A stretch of 36,796 nt of DNA from the NCBI RefSeq assembly GCF_042433085.1, contig NZ_JBHLWA010000020.1, positions 1-36,796 on the forward strand, read 5' to 3'. A program made the position numbers and the translations under genes. The DNA comes from Gallibacterium melopsittaci (GTDB lineage: Bacteria > Pseudomonadota > Gammaproteobacteria > Enterobacterales > Pasteurellaceae). This document shows, one piece after another, positions 8,057-15,242 of this stretch (positions within the stretch are counted from its first letter, which is position 1; every line of letters begins with the position of its first letter). The notes beneath the pieces were generated by a model that ran no database searches, had not been told where the DNA came from, and saw nothing but the letters and a program-made list of their open reading frames with translations.

Positions 8057-8214
8057 ATTTTTCTCGCTTGCTAAAAACGACAAGATCTTATCTTTTACTT
8101 TACTGAATGTCTATGCAGCTTTTTAGAAAACAATCTGGAAAAAATATGGTAAGCTATAAGCCGTTTACGCTAAAATATTCAACATTATAGCTATAAAAAA
8201 TTGGGTGAATGACA

Positions 8215-9267
8215 ATGGATTTACAACAGATATTAATTCTACTTGGTGTACTTGCATTAGGTATCTTAATTGGGCATGGAGTATGGTCAAGTCGGCGTGA
8301 AAAAGCACAGTTTGAGAAATCTGCACAGCAATTTGAACGGCAGCACATTCGTTCTTCTCATGCGAACCATTTTCCACAACAGGATTCGACTTACCCACCA
8401 CAGCAGCATGGAGTACATCAACAATCTACCACAGAGTATCCGCCTCATTCTGCATCTTATCAACATACAGCGTCAGCCCAACATGGCTATTCACAAACAG
8501 AAATGACTAGAGAAACGGTACAACGTTCAGTTGAATATGAAGCACCGTATCAGGCACATTTACCATTAGAAGAAGAGGCGACTGCTCAGCAAGTCGAACG
8601 GCGAGTAGAAAATATCAAAATTACATTGCCTAATTCATCAAATAGTGTGTCAATGAACCAAGTTGAATCTACTCGTTACGAATCAACTCAGACTGTGGCC
8701 GAACCACAACAACGTTATGCAGATACTACTTCGGCAGTAGAAAAGCGTGCTAAGGCAACAATGGAGAATACTGTTGAGAAATATGAAGAATCAGCGTCAG
8801 TTGTAGAAGAAGCGAATAGTGCAACAGAATCTGCTGTTGAAACTGTTACAGAAAATAACAAAAAGCCTGATTTTATTATGTTGTATGTTGTTGCACCAGA
8901 AAATCGCCAATTCTATGGTACACATATTAATGAAGTATTAGAGGACTTGGGCTTTATTTTTGGAGAATATAATATTTATCATCGCCACTTAGATGTGAAT
9001 ATGGTGAATAGTCCTGTGATTTTTAGTGTGGCAAATATGGTACAACCAGGAACATTTGATCCAAATAATTTTGATAATTTTGCGACCATTGGCTTAACAT
9101 TATTTATGCGTTTACCATCACCAGGTAATGATATCGTTAATTTTAGAATGTTATGTTGTGCTGCGGAAACACTAGCTGAAAAATTAAATGGTTTTGTGTT
9201 AAATGGTAATCGTGAAATTTTCACTGATGAAAGCCGTAATGAGTATTTACAATTATTGCGATCTTAA
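8215..9267 (+). CDS. zipA: Cell division protein ZipA
   Basis: ZipA anchors FtsZ to the inner membrane at the septum. The order is canonical: an N-terminal membrane anchor (residues 2-22, DLQQILILLGVLALGILIGH), a basic patch (SSRREK), and a long low-complexity Gln/Glu/Ser/Thr linker to about 215. The FtsZ-binding domain follows, with FIFGEYNIYHRH and ANMVQPGTFDPNNFDNF matching E. coli ZipA closely. I chose the second ATG (8215, 350 residues) because GGTGA is properly spaced from it; the first ATG (8209) abuts that motif. The linker composition differs from E. coli's Pro/Gln-rich linker, as usual for this region. Confidence 0.96.
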   Translation: MDLQQILILLGVLALGILIGHGVWSSRREKAQFEKSAQQFERQHIRSSHANHFPQQDSTYPPQQHGVHQQSTTEYPPHSASYQHTASAQHGYSQTEMTRETVQRSVEYEAPYQAHLPLEEEATAQQVERRVENIKITLPNSSNSVSMNQVESTRYESTQTVAEPQQRYADTTSAVEKRAKATMENTVEKYEESASVVEEANSATESAVETVTENNKKPDFIMLYVVAPENRQFYGTHINEVLEDLGFIFGEYNIYHRHLDVNMVNSPVIFSVANMVQPGTFDPNNFDNFATIGLTLFMRLPSPGNDIVNFRMLCCAAETLAEKLNGFVLNGNREIFTDESRNEYLQLLRS

Positions 9268-9272
9268 ATCGA

Positions 9273-9300
9273 AAATAGCACCGAAATGGTGCTATTTATA
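9273..9300 (+). terminator. First hairpin after zipA
   Basis: A perfect 10-bp stem, AAATAGCACC (9273-9282) with GGTGCTATTT (9288-9297) around GAAAT, lies 6 bases past the zipA stop. The tail is short, so termination may be completed by the second hairpin. Confidence 0.7.
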
Positions 9301-9307
9301 TGCAAAT

Positions 9308-9333
9308 AAAAACCACCTAAAGCGGTGGTTTTT
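9308..9333. terminator. Terminator between convergent zipA and arcA
   Basis: A 10-bp stem (AAAAACCACC at 9308-9317, GGTGGTTTTT at 9324-9333) has a 6-base loop and runs into further T on the plus strand. The A-run at its left end gives a U-run on the minus strand, so it can serve arcA as well. Confidence 0.9.
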
Positions 9334-9351
9334 TATTATTAGCCAATAATT

Positions 9352-10065
9352 TTATTCGGATTCTAAATCACCACAGAAACGGTAGCCTTCCCCATGAATA
9401 GTAGCAATAATTTCTGGGGTATCAGGATGATCTTCAAAATGTTTACGAATACGACGGATGGTTACATCAACAGTACGATCGTTTGGTTTAAGATCACGTC
9501 CTGTCATCTTTTTCAATAAGTCATCACGAGTTTGAATTTTTCCTGGATTTTCACAGAAATGTAACATTGCACGGAATTCACTGCGAGGGAGTTTTTGTGC
9601 AACACCTTCAGGATTGATTAAAGTACGACTGTTAATATCTAATGTCCAACCATTGAATTGATATTTTTCAATATGTTTATGGTTATTAGTGCTTTTATCC
9701 ATCATCGTACGTTGTAAAAGATTACGTGTACGAATAGTTAATTCACGTGGATTAAATGGCTTAGTAATATAATCATCTGCACCGATTTCTAAGCCAAGAA
9801 TACGATCGACTTCATTATCTCTTCCAGTTAAAAACATCAGTGCAATATTATTTTGCTCACGTAATTCACGAGCTAATAACAACCCGTTTTTACCAGGTAG
9901 GTTGATATCCATAATGACTAGATTAATTTTTTGAGCGGCAAGTTGTTGGTTCATTTGTGCTCCGTCAACAGCCTCAAATACACGATAACCTTCAGCTTCA
10001 AAAATATCTTTAAGCGTATTACGCGTAACTGCTTCGTCTTCGACAATCAGAATTTTAGGCGTCAT
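9352..10065 (-). CDS. arcA: Aerobic respiration response regulator ArcA
   Basis: ArcA, phosphorylated by the ArcB kinase, represses TCA and aerobic respiration genes when quinones are reduced. The 237-residue protein has an N-terminal receiver domain with acidic pocket Glu9-Asp10, phospho-acceptor Asp53 (VIMDINLPGKNG) and TKPFNPRE. The C-terminal OmpR-type winged helix includes KLPRSEFRAMLHFCENPGK and DVTIRRIRKHFE. It is one residue shorter than E. coli ArcA at the N-terminus, so Asp54 there is Asp53 here. icd, in this same window, belongs to the class of genes ArcA represses in E. coli. arcB is not in the window. Confidence 0.97.
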   Translation of the reverse strand: MTPKILIVEDEAVTRNTLKDIFEAEGYRVFEAVDGAQMNQQLAAQKINLVIMDINLPGKNGLLLARELREQNNIALMFLTGRDNEVDRILGLEIGADDYITKPFNPRELTIRTRNLLQRTMMDKSTNNHKHIEKYQFNGWTLDINSRTLINPEGVAQKLPRSEFRAMLHFCENPGKIQTRDDLLKKMTGRDLKPNDRTVDVTIRRIRKHFEDHPDTPEIIATIHGEGYRFCGDLESE

Positions 10066-10157
10066 TTCACTTATCCTTATAAAATAAATTTAATAAAACT
10101 TTGATGAATTCACGAAAAACTGCGGTGTATTTTAGCGAGCAGAATTCATAAGAACAA

Positions 10158-10178
10158 TAACAAATGTTAAATTTGTTA
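10158..10178. promoter_or_regulatory. Inverted repeat upstream of arcA, possible operator
   Basis: TAACAAA-TGTTAAA-TTTGTTA is a 7-bp inverted repeat around a 7-base centre, about 100 bases before the arcA start. It contains TGTTA elements like those in ArcA boxes, but their spacing (9 bases) does not match the usual 11-base period. It could be an autoregulatory site or a chance AT-rich dyad. Confidence 0.3.
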
Positions 10179-10230
10179 CATTATTGGTAAATTTTATGAT
10201 CTAAGTCAGAAGTTAAGAAGGAAAATATTT

Positions 10231-10260
10231 CTTGGTGTCTTATTCAAATAAAACACCAAG
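10231..10260 (-). terminator. Probable terminator of prfC
   Basis: CTTGGTGT (10231-10238) pairs with ACACCAAG (10253-10260). The 14-base loop can extend the stem through its TTATT/AATAA ends. It begins 12 bases past the prfC stop, and the minus-strand tail is AAATATTTTCC, moderately U-rich. Confidence 0.65.
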
Positions 10261-10272
10261 AAAAATAAAGAG

Positions 10273-11862
10273 TTAATGTTCTCTTGTTTTGAAGAATACA
10301 ACGTCAGGATAGCGTTCTTGAGTGAGATTCAGGTTTACCATTGTTGGAGCAATATAAGTAAGATTATCACCACCATCCAAGGCAAGGTTTTGTTCATTTT
10401 TACGTTTAAATTCTTCAAATTTTTTCGCATCAGCACATTCAACCCAACGTGCCGTAGCAACATTGACAGTTTCATAAATTGCTTCCACGTTATATTCCGT
10501 TTTTAAGCGTGAAACGACCACATCAAATTGCAGAATACCCACTGCACCAACGATGAGATCATTATTTATTAAAGGACGGAATACTTGAACAGCACCTTCT
10601 TCAGAAAGTTGCACTAGTCCTTTTAATAATTGCTTTTGTTTAAGTGGATCTTTCAAACGAATACGACGGAATAGTTCTGGTGCAAAGTTTGGAATACCAG
10701 TAAATTTGAGATCTTCGCCTTGTGTGAAGGTATCACCAATTTGAATTGTACCGTGATTATGTAAGCCGATAATATCACCAGCAAAACTCTCTTCGACATG
10801 GCTACGATCACCTGCCATAAAGGTAAGGGCATCAGAAATAATAACATCTTTACCAATGCGGATATGACGTAGTTTCATTCCTTTTTCATATTTACCCGAA
10901 ACAATTCGCATAAAAGCAACACGGTCACGATGTTTTGGATCCATATTTGCTTGAATTTTAAAGACAAAACCAGAGAAGTTCTCTTCAGTAGCTTCGACTT
11001 GGCGTACATCAGTTTGACGCGGCTGTGGTGCAGGTGCCCATTCAGTTAATCCGTCTAACATATGATCCACCCCAAAGTTTCCAAGCGCAGTACCAAAGAA
11101 AACAGGAGTTAATTCACCTTTTAAGAATAATTCAAGATCAAATTCGTTGCTTGCACCTTGAATGAGTTCTAATTCATCACGCAGTTGTTGAGCCAAATCT
11201 TCGCCAACAGTTTGATCTAATTCAGGATTATTTAAACCTTTGATAATACGAATTTCTTGAATCGTATGACCTTGCCCAGTTTGATATAAATAGGTTTCAT
11301 CTTTATAAAGGTGATAAACACCTTTGAATAACTTACCGCAACCAATCGGCCAAGTAATAGGTGCACAATGGATTTTTAATACATTCTCAACTTCATCCAA
11401 TAATTCCATTGGATCACGAATATCTCGGTCAAGTTTATTCATAAAGGTAAGAATTGGGGTATCACGTAAACGAGTAACTTCCATTAATTTAATGGTACGT
11501 TCCTCAACCCCTTTTGCTGCATCAATAACCATCAAACAGCTATCTACCGCAGTGAGTGTACGATAAGTATCTTCGGAGAAGTCTTCGTGTCCTGGAGTAT
11601 CTAATAAATTGACTAAGCAATCGTTGTAAGGGAATTGCATCACGGAAGTGGTAATCGAAATTCCACGTTGTTTTTCCATTTCCATCCAGTCAGATTTTGC
11701 ATGTTGATTTGAACCACGCCCTTTCACTGTTCCTGCGGTTTTGATCGCTTGTCCGTAAAGTAAAACTTTTTCCGTAATGGTGGTTTTCCCTGCATCTGGG
11801 TGAGAAATAATCGCAAAGGTTCTGCGTTTATTGACTTCATCGAGAAACATTTGAGTTGTCAT
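10273..11862 (-). CDS. prfC: Peptide chain release factor 3
   Basis: RF3 is a translational GTPase that recycles RF1 and RF2 from the ribosome after termination. The protein has 529 residues, exactly the E. coli length. GTPase motifs are SHPDAGKTT (G1, residues 20-28), the switch region RGISITTSVMQF, DTPGHEDFSEDT (G3) and NKLDRD (G4). Domain II and III signatures include MAGDRSHVEE and FAPELFRRIRLKDPLKQKQ. The gene is divergent from nothing nearby: tyrS lies upstream on the same strand, separated by a terminator. No oddities were seen. Confidence 0.98.
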   Translation of the reverse strand: MTTQMFLDEVNKRRTFAIISHPDAGKTTITEKVLLYGQAIKTAGTVKGRGSNQHAKSDWMEMEKQRGISITTSVMQFPYNDCLVNLLDTPGHEDFSEDTYRTLTAVDSCLMVIDAAKGVEERTIKLMEVTRLRDTPILTFMNKLDRDIRDPMELLDEVENVLKIHCAPITWPIGCGKLFKGVYHLYKDETYLYQTGQGHTIQEIRIIKGLNNPELDQTVGEDLAQQLRDELELIQGASNEFDLELFLKGELTPVFFGTALGNFGVDHMLDGLTEWAPAPQPRQTDVRQVEATEENFSGFVFKIQANMDPKHRDRVAFMRIVSGKYEKGMKLRHIRIGKDVIISDALTFMAGDRSHVEESFAGDIIGLHNHGTIQIGDTFTQGEDLKFTGIPNFAPELFRRIRLKDPLKQKQLLKGLVQLSEEGAVQVFRPLINNDLIVGAVGILQFDVVVSRLKTEYNVEAIYETVNVATARWVECADAKKFEEFKRKNEQNLALDGGDNLTYIAPTMVNLNLTQERYPDVVFFKTREH

Positions 11863-11906
11863 AATAATAAAATGATTAAAAAATAGGCTGTTAAATTAAT
11901 TGAAAG

Positions 11907-11944
11907 CGTCTTTTCTCTTCACATTAAAATAAAGAGAAAAGACG
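11907..11944 (-). terminator. Rho-independent terminator of tyrS
   Basis: A 13-bp perfect stem (CGTCTTTTCTCTT at 11907-11919, AAGAGAAAAGACG at 11932-11944) starts 12 bases past the tyrS stop. The minus-strand tail is CTTTCAATT. It separates tyrS from prfC. Confidence 0.85.
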
Positions 11945-11956
11945 TTATGTATCTTG

Positions 11957-13144
11957 TTATTTCACAGTTACTTTGGCAAATTTACGCTTACCAACTTGAT
12001 AAATAGCGGTAGAAGCTGTGATGATAAGTTTACTATCTTCTAGTTTTTCACCATCAATTTTCACCCCGCCTTGCTTAATCATACGTAAAGCATCTGAGGT
12101 TGAAGCAACTAAATTTGCTTCTTTTAATAAGTTAGCGATTGCCATTTCACCATTGAACGTGAATTCTGGCATTTCATCCGGCATAGCCCCTTTTTGGAAA
12201 CGTTCGATAAAGGTTTGTTCGGCGGCATCAGCTGCTGCTTTATCATGGAAACGTTCGATTAATTCTTTTGCTAAGAGAATTTTGACATCACGAGGATTGC
12301 GTCCGTTAGTCACATCTTGTTTTAATTGCGCAATTTCATCTAATGAACGGAAAGAGAGAAGATCATACCAACGCCACATTAGATCATCAGAAATTGACAT
12401 TACTTTGCCAAACATCTCATCAGGGGATTCTGAAATACCAATATAATTACCTAGTGATTTTGACATTTTTTTCTCGCCATCTAGACCTTCTAGTAATGGC
12501 AATGTCATAGCAACTTGTGGTTTTTGTCCACGAGCTTTTTGTAATTCCCGTCCTACTAATAAGTTGAATTTTTGGTCTGTTCCACCCAACTCAACATCTG
12601 CTTCTAAAGCAACGGAATCGTAACCTTGTAATAAAGGATAGATAAACTCATGAATAGCAATAGATTGATGATTTGCAAAACGTTTTTTGAAGTCATCACG
12701 CTCTAACATACGTGCAACAGTATATTGAGAAGCTAAACGAATCATTCCTTCTGTGCCAAGCTCTCCTAACCAAGAAGAGTTGAAGACGACATGAGTTTTT
12801 TCAGGATCTAAGATTTTATAAATTTGTTGTTTATAAGTTTCTGCATTACGCAATACATCTTCACGTGTTAATGGGGGACGAGTACTATTTTTACCTGATG
12901 GGTCACCAACCATACCAGTAAAATCACCAATTAAGAAATAAACTTCATGACCGAGTTGTTGGAATTGACGGAGCTTATTTAATACAACTGTATGACCAAG
13001 ATGGATATCTGGTGCAGTTGGATCAGCGCCAAGTTTAATTTTTAATGGACGATTTTCTTTAAGTTTTTCAATAAGATCTTCTTCTGAAAGGACTTCATCA
13101 ACACCGCGTTTTAGTTCAGCGAGAACCTGATTTATATCACTCAT
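11957..13144 (-). CDS. tyrS: Tyrosyl-tRNA synthetase, KMSKS type
   Basis: TyrS charges tRNA-Tyr. The 395-residue class I synthetase has HLGH at 48-51 (HIGH motif) and KMSKS at 226-230. A C-terminal S4 RNA-binding domain begins at about 335 (LRMIKQGGVKIDGEKL). E. coli TyrS is 424 residues with a KFGKT signature, so this is the other bacterial TyrRS type (TyrZ-like), the form I recall in Haemophilus. AGGAACGA precedes the ATG. A convincing promoter with a perfect TATAAT lies about 40 bases upstream, and a leftward terminator separates it from whatever is transcribed further upstream. Confidence 0.97.
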   Translation of the reverse strand: MSDINQVLAELKRGVDEVLSEEDLIEKLKENRPLKIKLGADPTAPDIHLGHTVVLNKLRQFQQLGHEVYFLIGDFTGMVGDPSGKNSTRPPLTREDVLRNAETYKQQIYKILDPEKTHVVFNSSWLGELGTEGMIRLASQYTVARMLERDDFKKRFANHQSIAIHEFIYPLLQGYDSVALEADVELGGTDQKFNLLVGRELQKARGQKPQVAMTLPLLEGLDGEKKMSKSLGNYIGISESPDEMFGKVMSISDDLMWRWYDLLSFRSLDEIAQLKQDVTNGRNPRDVKILLAKELIERFHDKAAADAAEQTFIERFQKGAMPDEMPEFTFNGEMAIANLLKEANLVASTSDALRMIKQGGVKIDGEKLEDSKLIITASTAIYQVGKRKFAKVTVK

Positions 13145-13181
13145 ATTTCGTTCCTAGATTAATAAAATATAAAACTTGCTC

Positions 13182-13209
13182 ATTATAAGGATTATTCGTT
13201 AAATGGAAA
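13182..13209 (-). promoter_or_regulatory. Sigma-70 promoter of tyrS
   Basis: On the minus strand, TTTCCA (13204-13209) and a perfect TATAAT (13182-13187) are separated by 16 bases. The start site would be near 13175, giving a leader of about 30 bases. This makes the upstream terminator at 13241-13271 unnecessary for tyrS expression. Confidence 0.65.
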
Positions 13210-13240
13210 GTAAGCAGCGTGTATTTGCTGATTTTTAGGC

Positions 13241-13271
13241 AAAAAAAAGCCTCTTTTGTGGGGGAAGAGGC
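13241..13271 (-). terminator. Leftward intrinsic terminator with no annotated gene to serve
   Basis: On the minus strand, GCCTCTT, a 9-base loop (CCCCCACAA) and AAGAGGC are followed by eight T residues: a textbook intrinsic terminator. It cannot serve plus-strand genes because the plus-strand tail is not T-rich. The next minus-strand gene to the right is more than 11 kb away. It therefore terminates a transcript that starts inside the tyrS-pntA gap, or attenuates a long tyrS leader. Confidence 0.9.
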
Positions 13272-13303
13272 CAAAGTGTTGGAGTGATTATCAAAAATGT
13301 TAT
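13241..13303 (-). ncRNA. Candidate Fur-regulated small RNA
   Basis: The transcript is inferred from three signals in order on the minus strand: a Fur box (13318-13332), a TATATT -10-like hexamer (13310-13315) and the intrinsic terminator with U8 tail (13241-13271). A start near 13303 gives an RNA of about 63 nt. Its 5' part is unstructured (AATCACTCCAACACTTTGG at 13271-13289), and a C5 stretch lies in the terminator loop; both could pair with G-rich ribosome-binding sites. No good -35 hexamer is visible. There is no reading frame with a start codon. It would be a functional analogue of RyhB or Haemophilus HrrF, but I cannot show homology to either. Confidence 0.55.
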
Positions 13304-13317
13304 GACTTAAATATAAA

Positions 13318-13332
13318 TGAAAATAATTCTCA
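13318..13332 (-). promoter_or_regulatory. Fur box over the candidate sRNA promoter
   Basis: TGAGAAT-T-ATTTTCA on the minus strand matches the 7-1-7 Fur consensus TGATAAT-N-ATTATCA at 12 of 14 positions. It lies immediately upstream of the -10-like TATATT at 13310-13315, where Fur-Fe binding would block leftward transcription. Confidence 0.65.
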
Positions 13333-13385
13333 ATAAAATAAGAATTACAATTATTTACATAGTAAGATAAAAAGTTGTTTGTTTA

Positions 13386-13437
13386 GAGTGATTAGACTAC
13401 AGAGTTTTTGTTTAGTCTTAATAAAAAATGGTTCTCA
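13386..13437 (-). other. Possible degenerate second copy of the sRNA promoter module
   Basis: On the minus strand a weaker Fur-like element (TGAGAAC-C-ATTTTTT, 9 of 14) ends at 13423, and the 8-mer AATCACTC occurs at 13386-13393. The same 8-mer lies in the candidate sRNA at 13282-13289, at a similar distance from its Fur box (46 versus 44 bases). No hairpin terminator follows, so this could be a decayed tandem duplicate or a distal promoter reading into the first RNA. The AT-rich context makes chance similarity a real alternative. Confidence 0.3.
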
Positions 13438-13598
13438 TCTAAGGAAAACAAAATATTCATAGTCTTTATTTGCAAAAAGTTATTTCTCTTTATAACAGAA
13501 TAATTTAACTAATTTTTTACAACTGATTAGCAAATCAATTTTATTTGAAATTTCCTAAAAAAAAATCTTCTTTTTGTGCAATTTAATGATACAGTTAC

Positions 13599-13679
13599 TG
13601 AGCTTAGGCTCATGATAATGTAGTAGCGAGTCTATTTATTTGTTTGGTGGGATAAGTATTTATCCTAATGAGTAACGAG
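13599..13679 (+). other. Structured leader upstream of pntA
   Basis: The 100 bases before pntA hold two small hairpins: TGAGC-TTAG-GCTCA at 13599-13612 and GGATAA-GTAT-TTATCC at 13650-13665. They also hold a 9-base imperfect direct repeat, AGTAGCGAG (13622-13630) and AGTAACGAG (13671-13679). The second copy lies close to the pntA ribosome-binding site (AAGGAA). No known riboswitch is recognisable. The region 13440-13598 is AT-rich, with nothing I can name beyond a possible TTCTTT/TACAGT promoter for pntA. Confidence 0.3.
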
Positions 13680-13699
13680 CTGATTTTTAAGGAATAATT

Positions 13700-15232
13700 A
13701 TGCTAATTGGTGTACCTAGAGAACTGCTCGATAAGGAATGTCGTGTGGCGGCAACGCCAAAAACCGTGCAACAAATTAAAAAGCTCGGTTTTGATGTCAT
13801 TATTGAGCAAAATGCAGGCTTTAGAGCAAGTTTTGAAGATCATGCTTTTGCAGAAGCAGGGGCAAAAGTTGGACAAGCCGATCAAGTATGGCAAGCAGAT
13901 GTCATATTAAAAGTAAATCCGCCAACGGATGATGAAATTGCACAAATTAAAGAGGGTGCAACGCTAATTAGTTTTATTTGGCCAGCACAAAATCCAGAGT
14001 TGATGCAAAAACTTTCAGCGAAAAAAATCAATGTATTAGCAATGGATGCAGTACCAAGAATCTCTCGTGCTCAATCATTAGATGCATTAAGTTCAATGGC
14101 TAATATCGCTGGATATCGAGCTGTGGTAGAAGCTGCACATGAATTTGGCAGCTTTTTTACTGGGCAAATTACGGCTGCAGGTAAAGTTCCGCCTGCAAAA
14201 GTACTTGTTATTGGGGCAGGTGTTGCTGGGTTGGCTGCAATTGGTGCGGCAAATAGTCTTGGTGCTATTGTCAGAGCATTTGACTCACGCCCAGAAGTAA
14301 AAGAACAAGTTGAAAGTATGGGCGCGTCTTTCCTTGAGATTAATTATCAAGAGGAAGGAGGAAGTGGCGATGGTTATGCAAAAGTGATGTCAGAAGAGTT
14401 TAATCGTCGCGCCTTAGCACTTTATGCAGAACAAGCAAAAGAAGTGGATATTATTATTACTACAGCACTAATCCCTGGTAAACCAGCACCACGTTTGATT
14501 ACTAAAGAGATGGTTGCTTCAATGAAGCCTGGTAGTGTTATTGTAGATTTAGCGGCAGCGACAGGCGGTAACTGTGAACTTTCTAAAGCTGATGAAGTGG
14601 TTATTACTGATAATCAAGTGAAAATTATCGGTTATACCGATTTACCAAGTCGTTTACCAACACAATCTTCTCAATTATATGGTACGAACTTAGTCAACTT
14701 ACTCAAATTATTGTGTAAAGAGAAAGATGGCACAATTAATATTGACTTTGAAGATGTGGTACAACGTGGCGTTACTGTTATTCGTGATGGCGAAGTTACT
14801 TGGCCTGCTCCACCAATTAAAGTTTCTGCACAACCACAAAAACCAAAAGCCGTGGTAAAAGAAGAAAAAACAGAAGAGAAAAAAGCAAATCCAACTCGTA
14901 AAATTGGCTTAATTGCCACAGCGATTGTTCTTTATATGTGTATTGCTTCTGTTGCTCCAGCAGCATTCTTATCTCACTTTACGGTATTCGTTCTCTCTTG
15001 TGTCGTTGGTTATTATGTGGTTTGGAATGTTAGCCATGCATTACATACACCATTGATGGCGGTAACGAATGCGATTTCAGGGATTATTATTGTCGGTGCA
15101 TTGTTACAAATTGGACATGGACATTTTATTGTGAGTGTCTTGGCATTCATCGCTATTTTAGTCGCAAGTATCAATATTTTCGGTGGGTTCAAAGTGACTC
15201 AACGGATGTTGGCGATGTTTAGAAAAGGTTAA
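13700..15232 (+). CDS. pntA: Proton-translocating NAD(P) transhydrogenase, alpha subunit
   Basis: PntA binds NAD(H) and, with PntB, couples proton flow to hydride transfer between NADH and NADP+. The 510-residue protein equals E. coli PntA in length. The N-terminal domain I has RVAATPKTV, SRAQSLDALSSMANIAGYRA and the Rossmann motif VIGAGVAGLAAIGAANSLGA near residue 170. After a Lys/Glu-rich linker (about 375-400) come four membrane segments, including YYVVWNVSHALHTPLMAVTN. pntB follows after 10 bases. NADPH from this enzyme is the reductant used by GltBD, encoded nearby. Confidence 0.98.
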   Translation: MLIGVPRELLDKECRVAATPKTVQQIKKLGFDVIIEQNAGFRASFEDHAFAEAGAKVGQADQVWQADVILKVNPPTDDEIAQIKEGATLISFIWPAQNPELMQKLSAKKINVLAMDAVPRISRAQSLDALSSMANIAGYRAVVEAAHEFGSFFTGQITAAGKVPPAKVLVIGAGVAGLAAIGAANSLGAIVRAFDSRPEVKEQVESMGASFLEINYQEEGGSGDGYAKVMSEEFNRRALALYAEQAKEVDIIITTALIPGKPAPRLITKEMVASMKPGSVIVDLAAATGGNCELSKADEVVITDNQVKIIGYTDLPSRLPTQSSQLYGTNLVNLLKLLCKEKDGTINIDFEDVVQRGVTVIRDGEVTWPAPPIKVSAQPQKPKAVVKEEKTEEKKANPTRKIGLIATAIVLYMCIASVAPAAFLSHFTVFVLSCVVGYYVVWNVSHALHTPLMAVTNAISGIIIVGALLQIGHGHFIVSVLAFIAILVASINIFGGFKVTQRMLAMFRKG

Positions 15233-15242
15233 GGAGTAGATC

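Noticed and set aside
13241..13303. Leader peptide attenuator for tyrS
   Set aside because: No start codon or tyrosine codons lie between the putative start and the terminator, and tyrS has its own TATAAT promoter downstream. It remains a minor alternative only.
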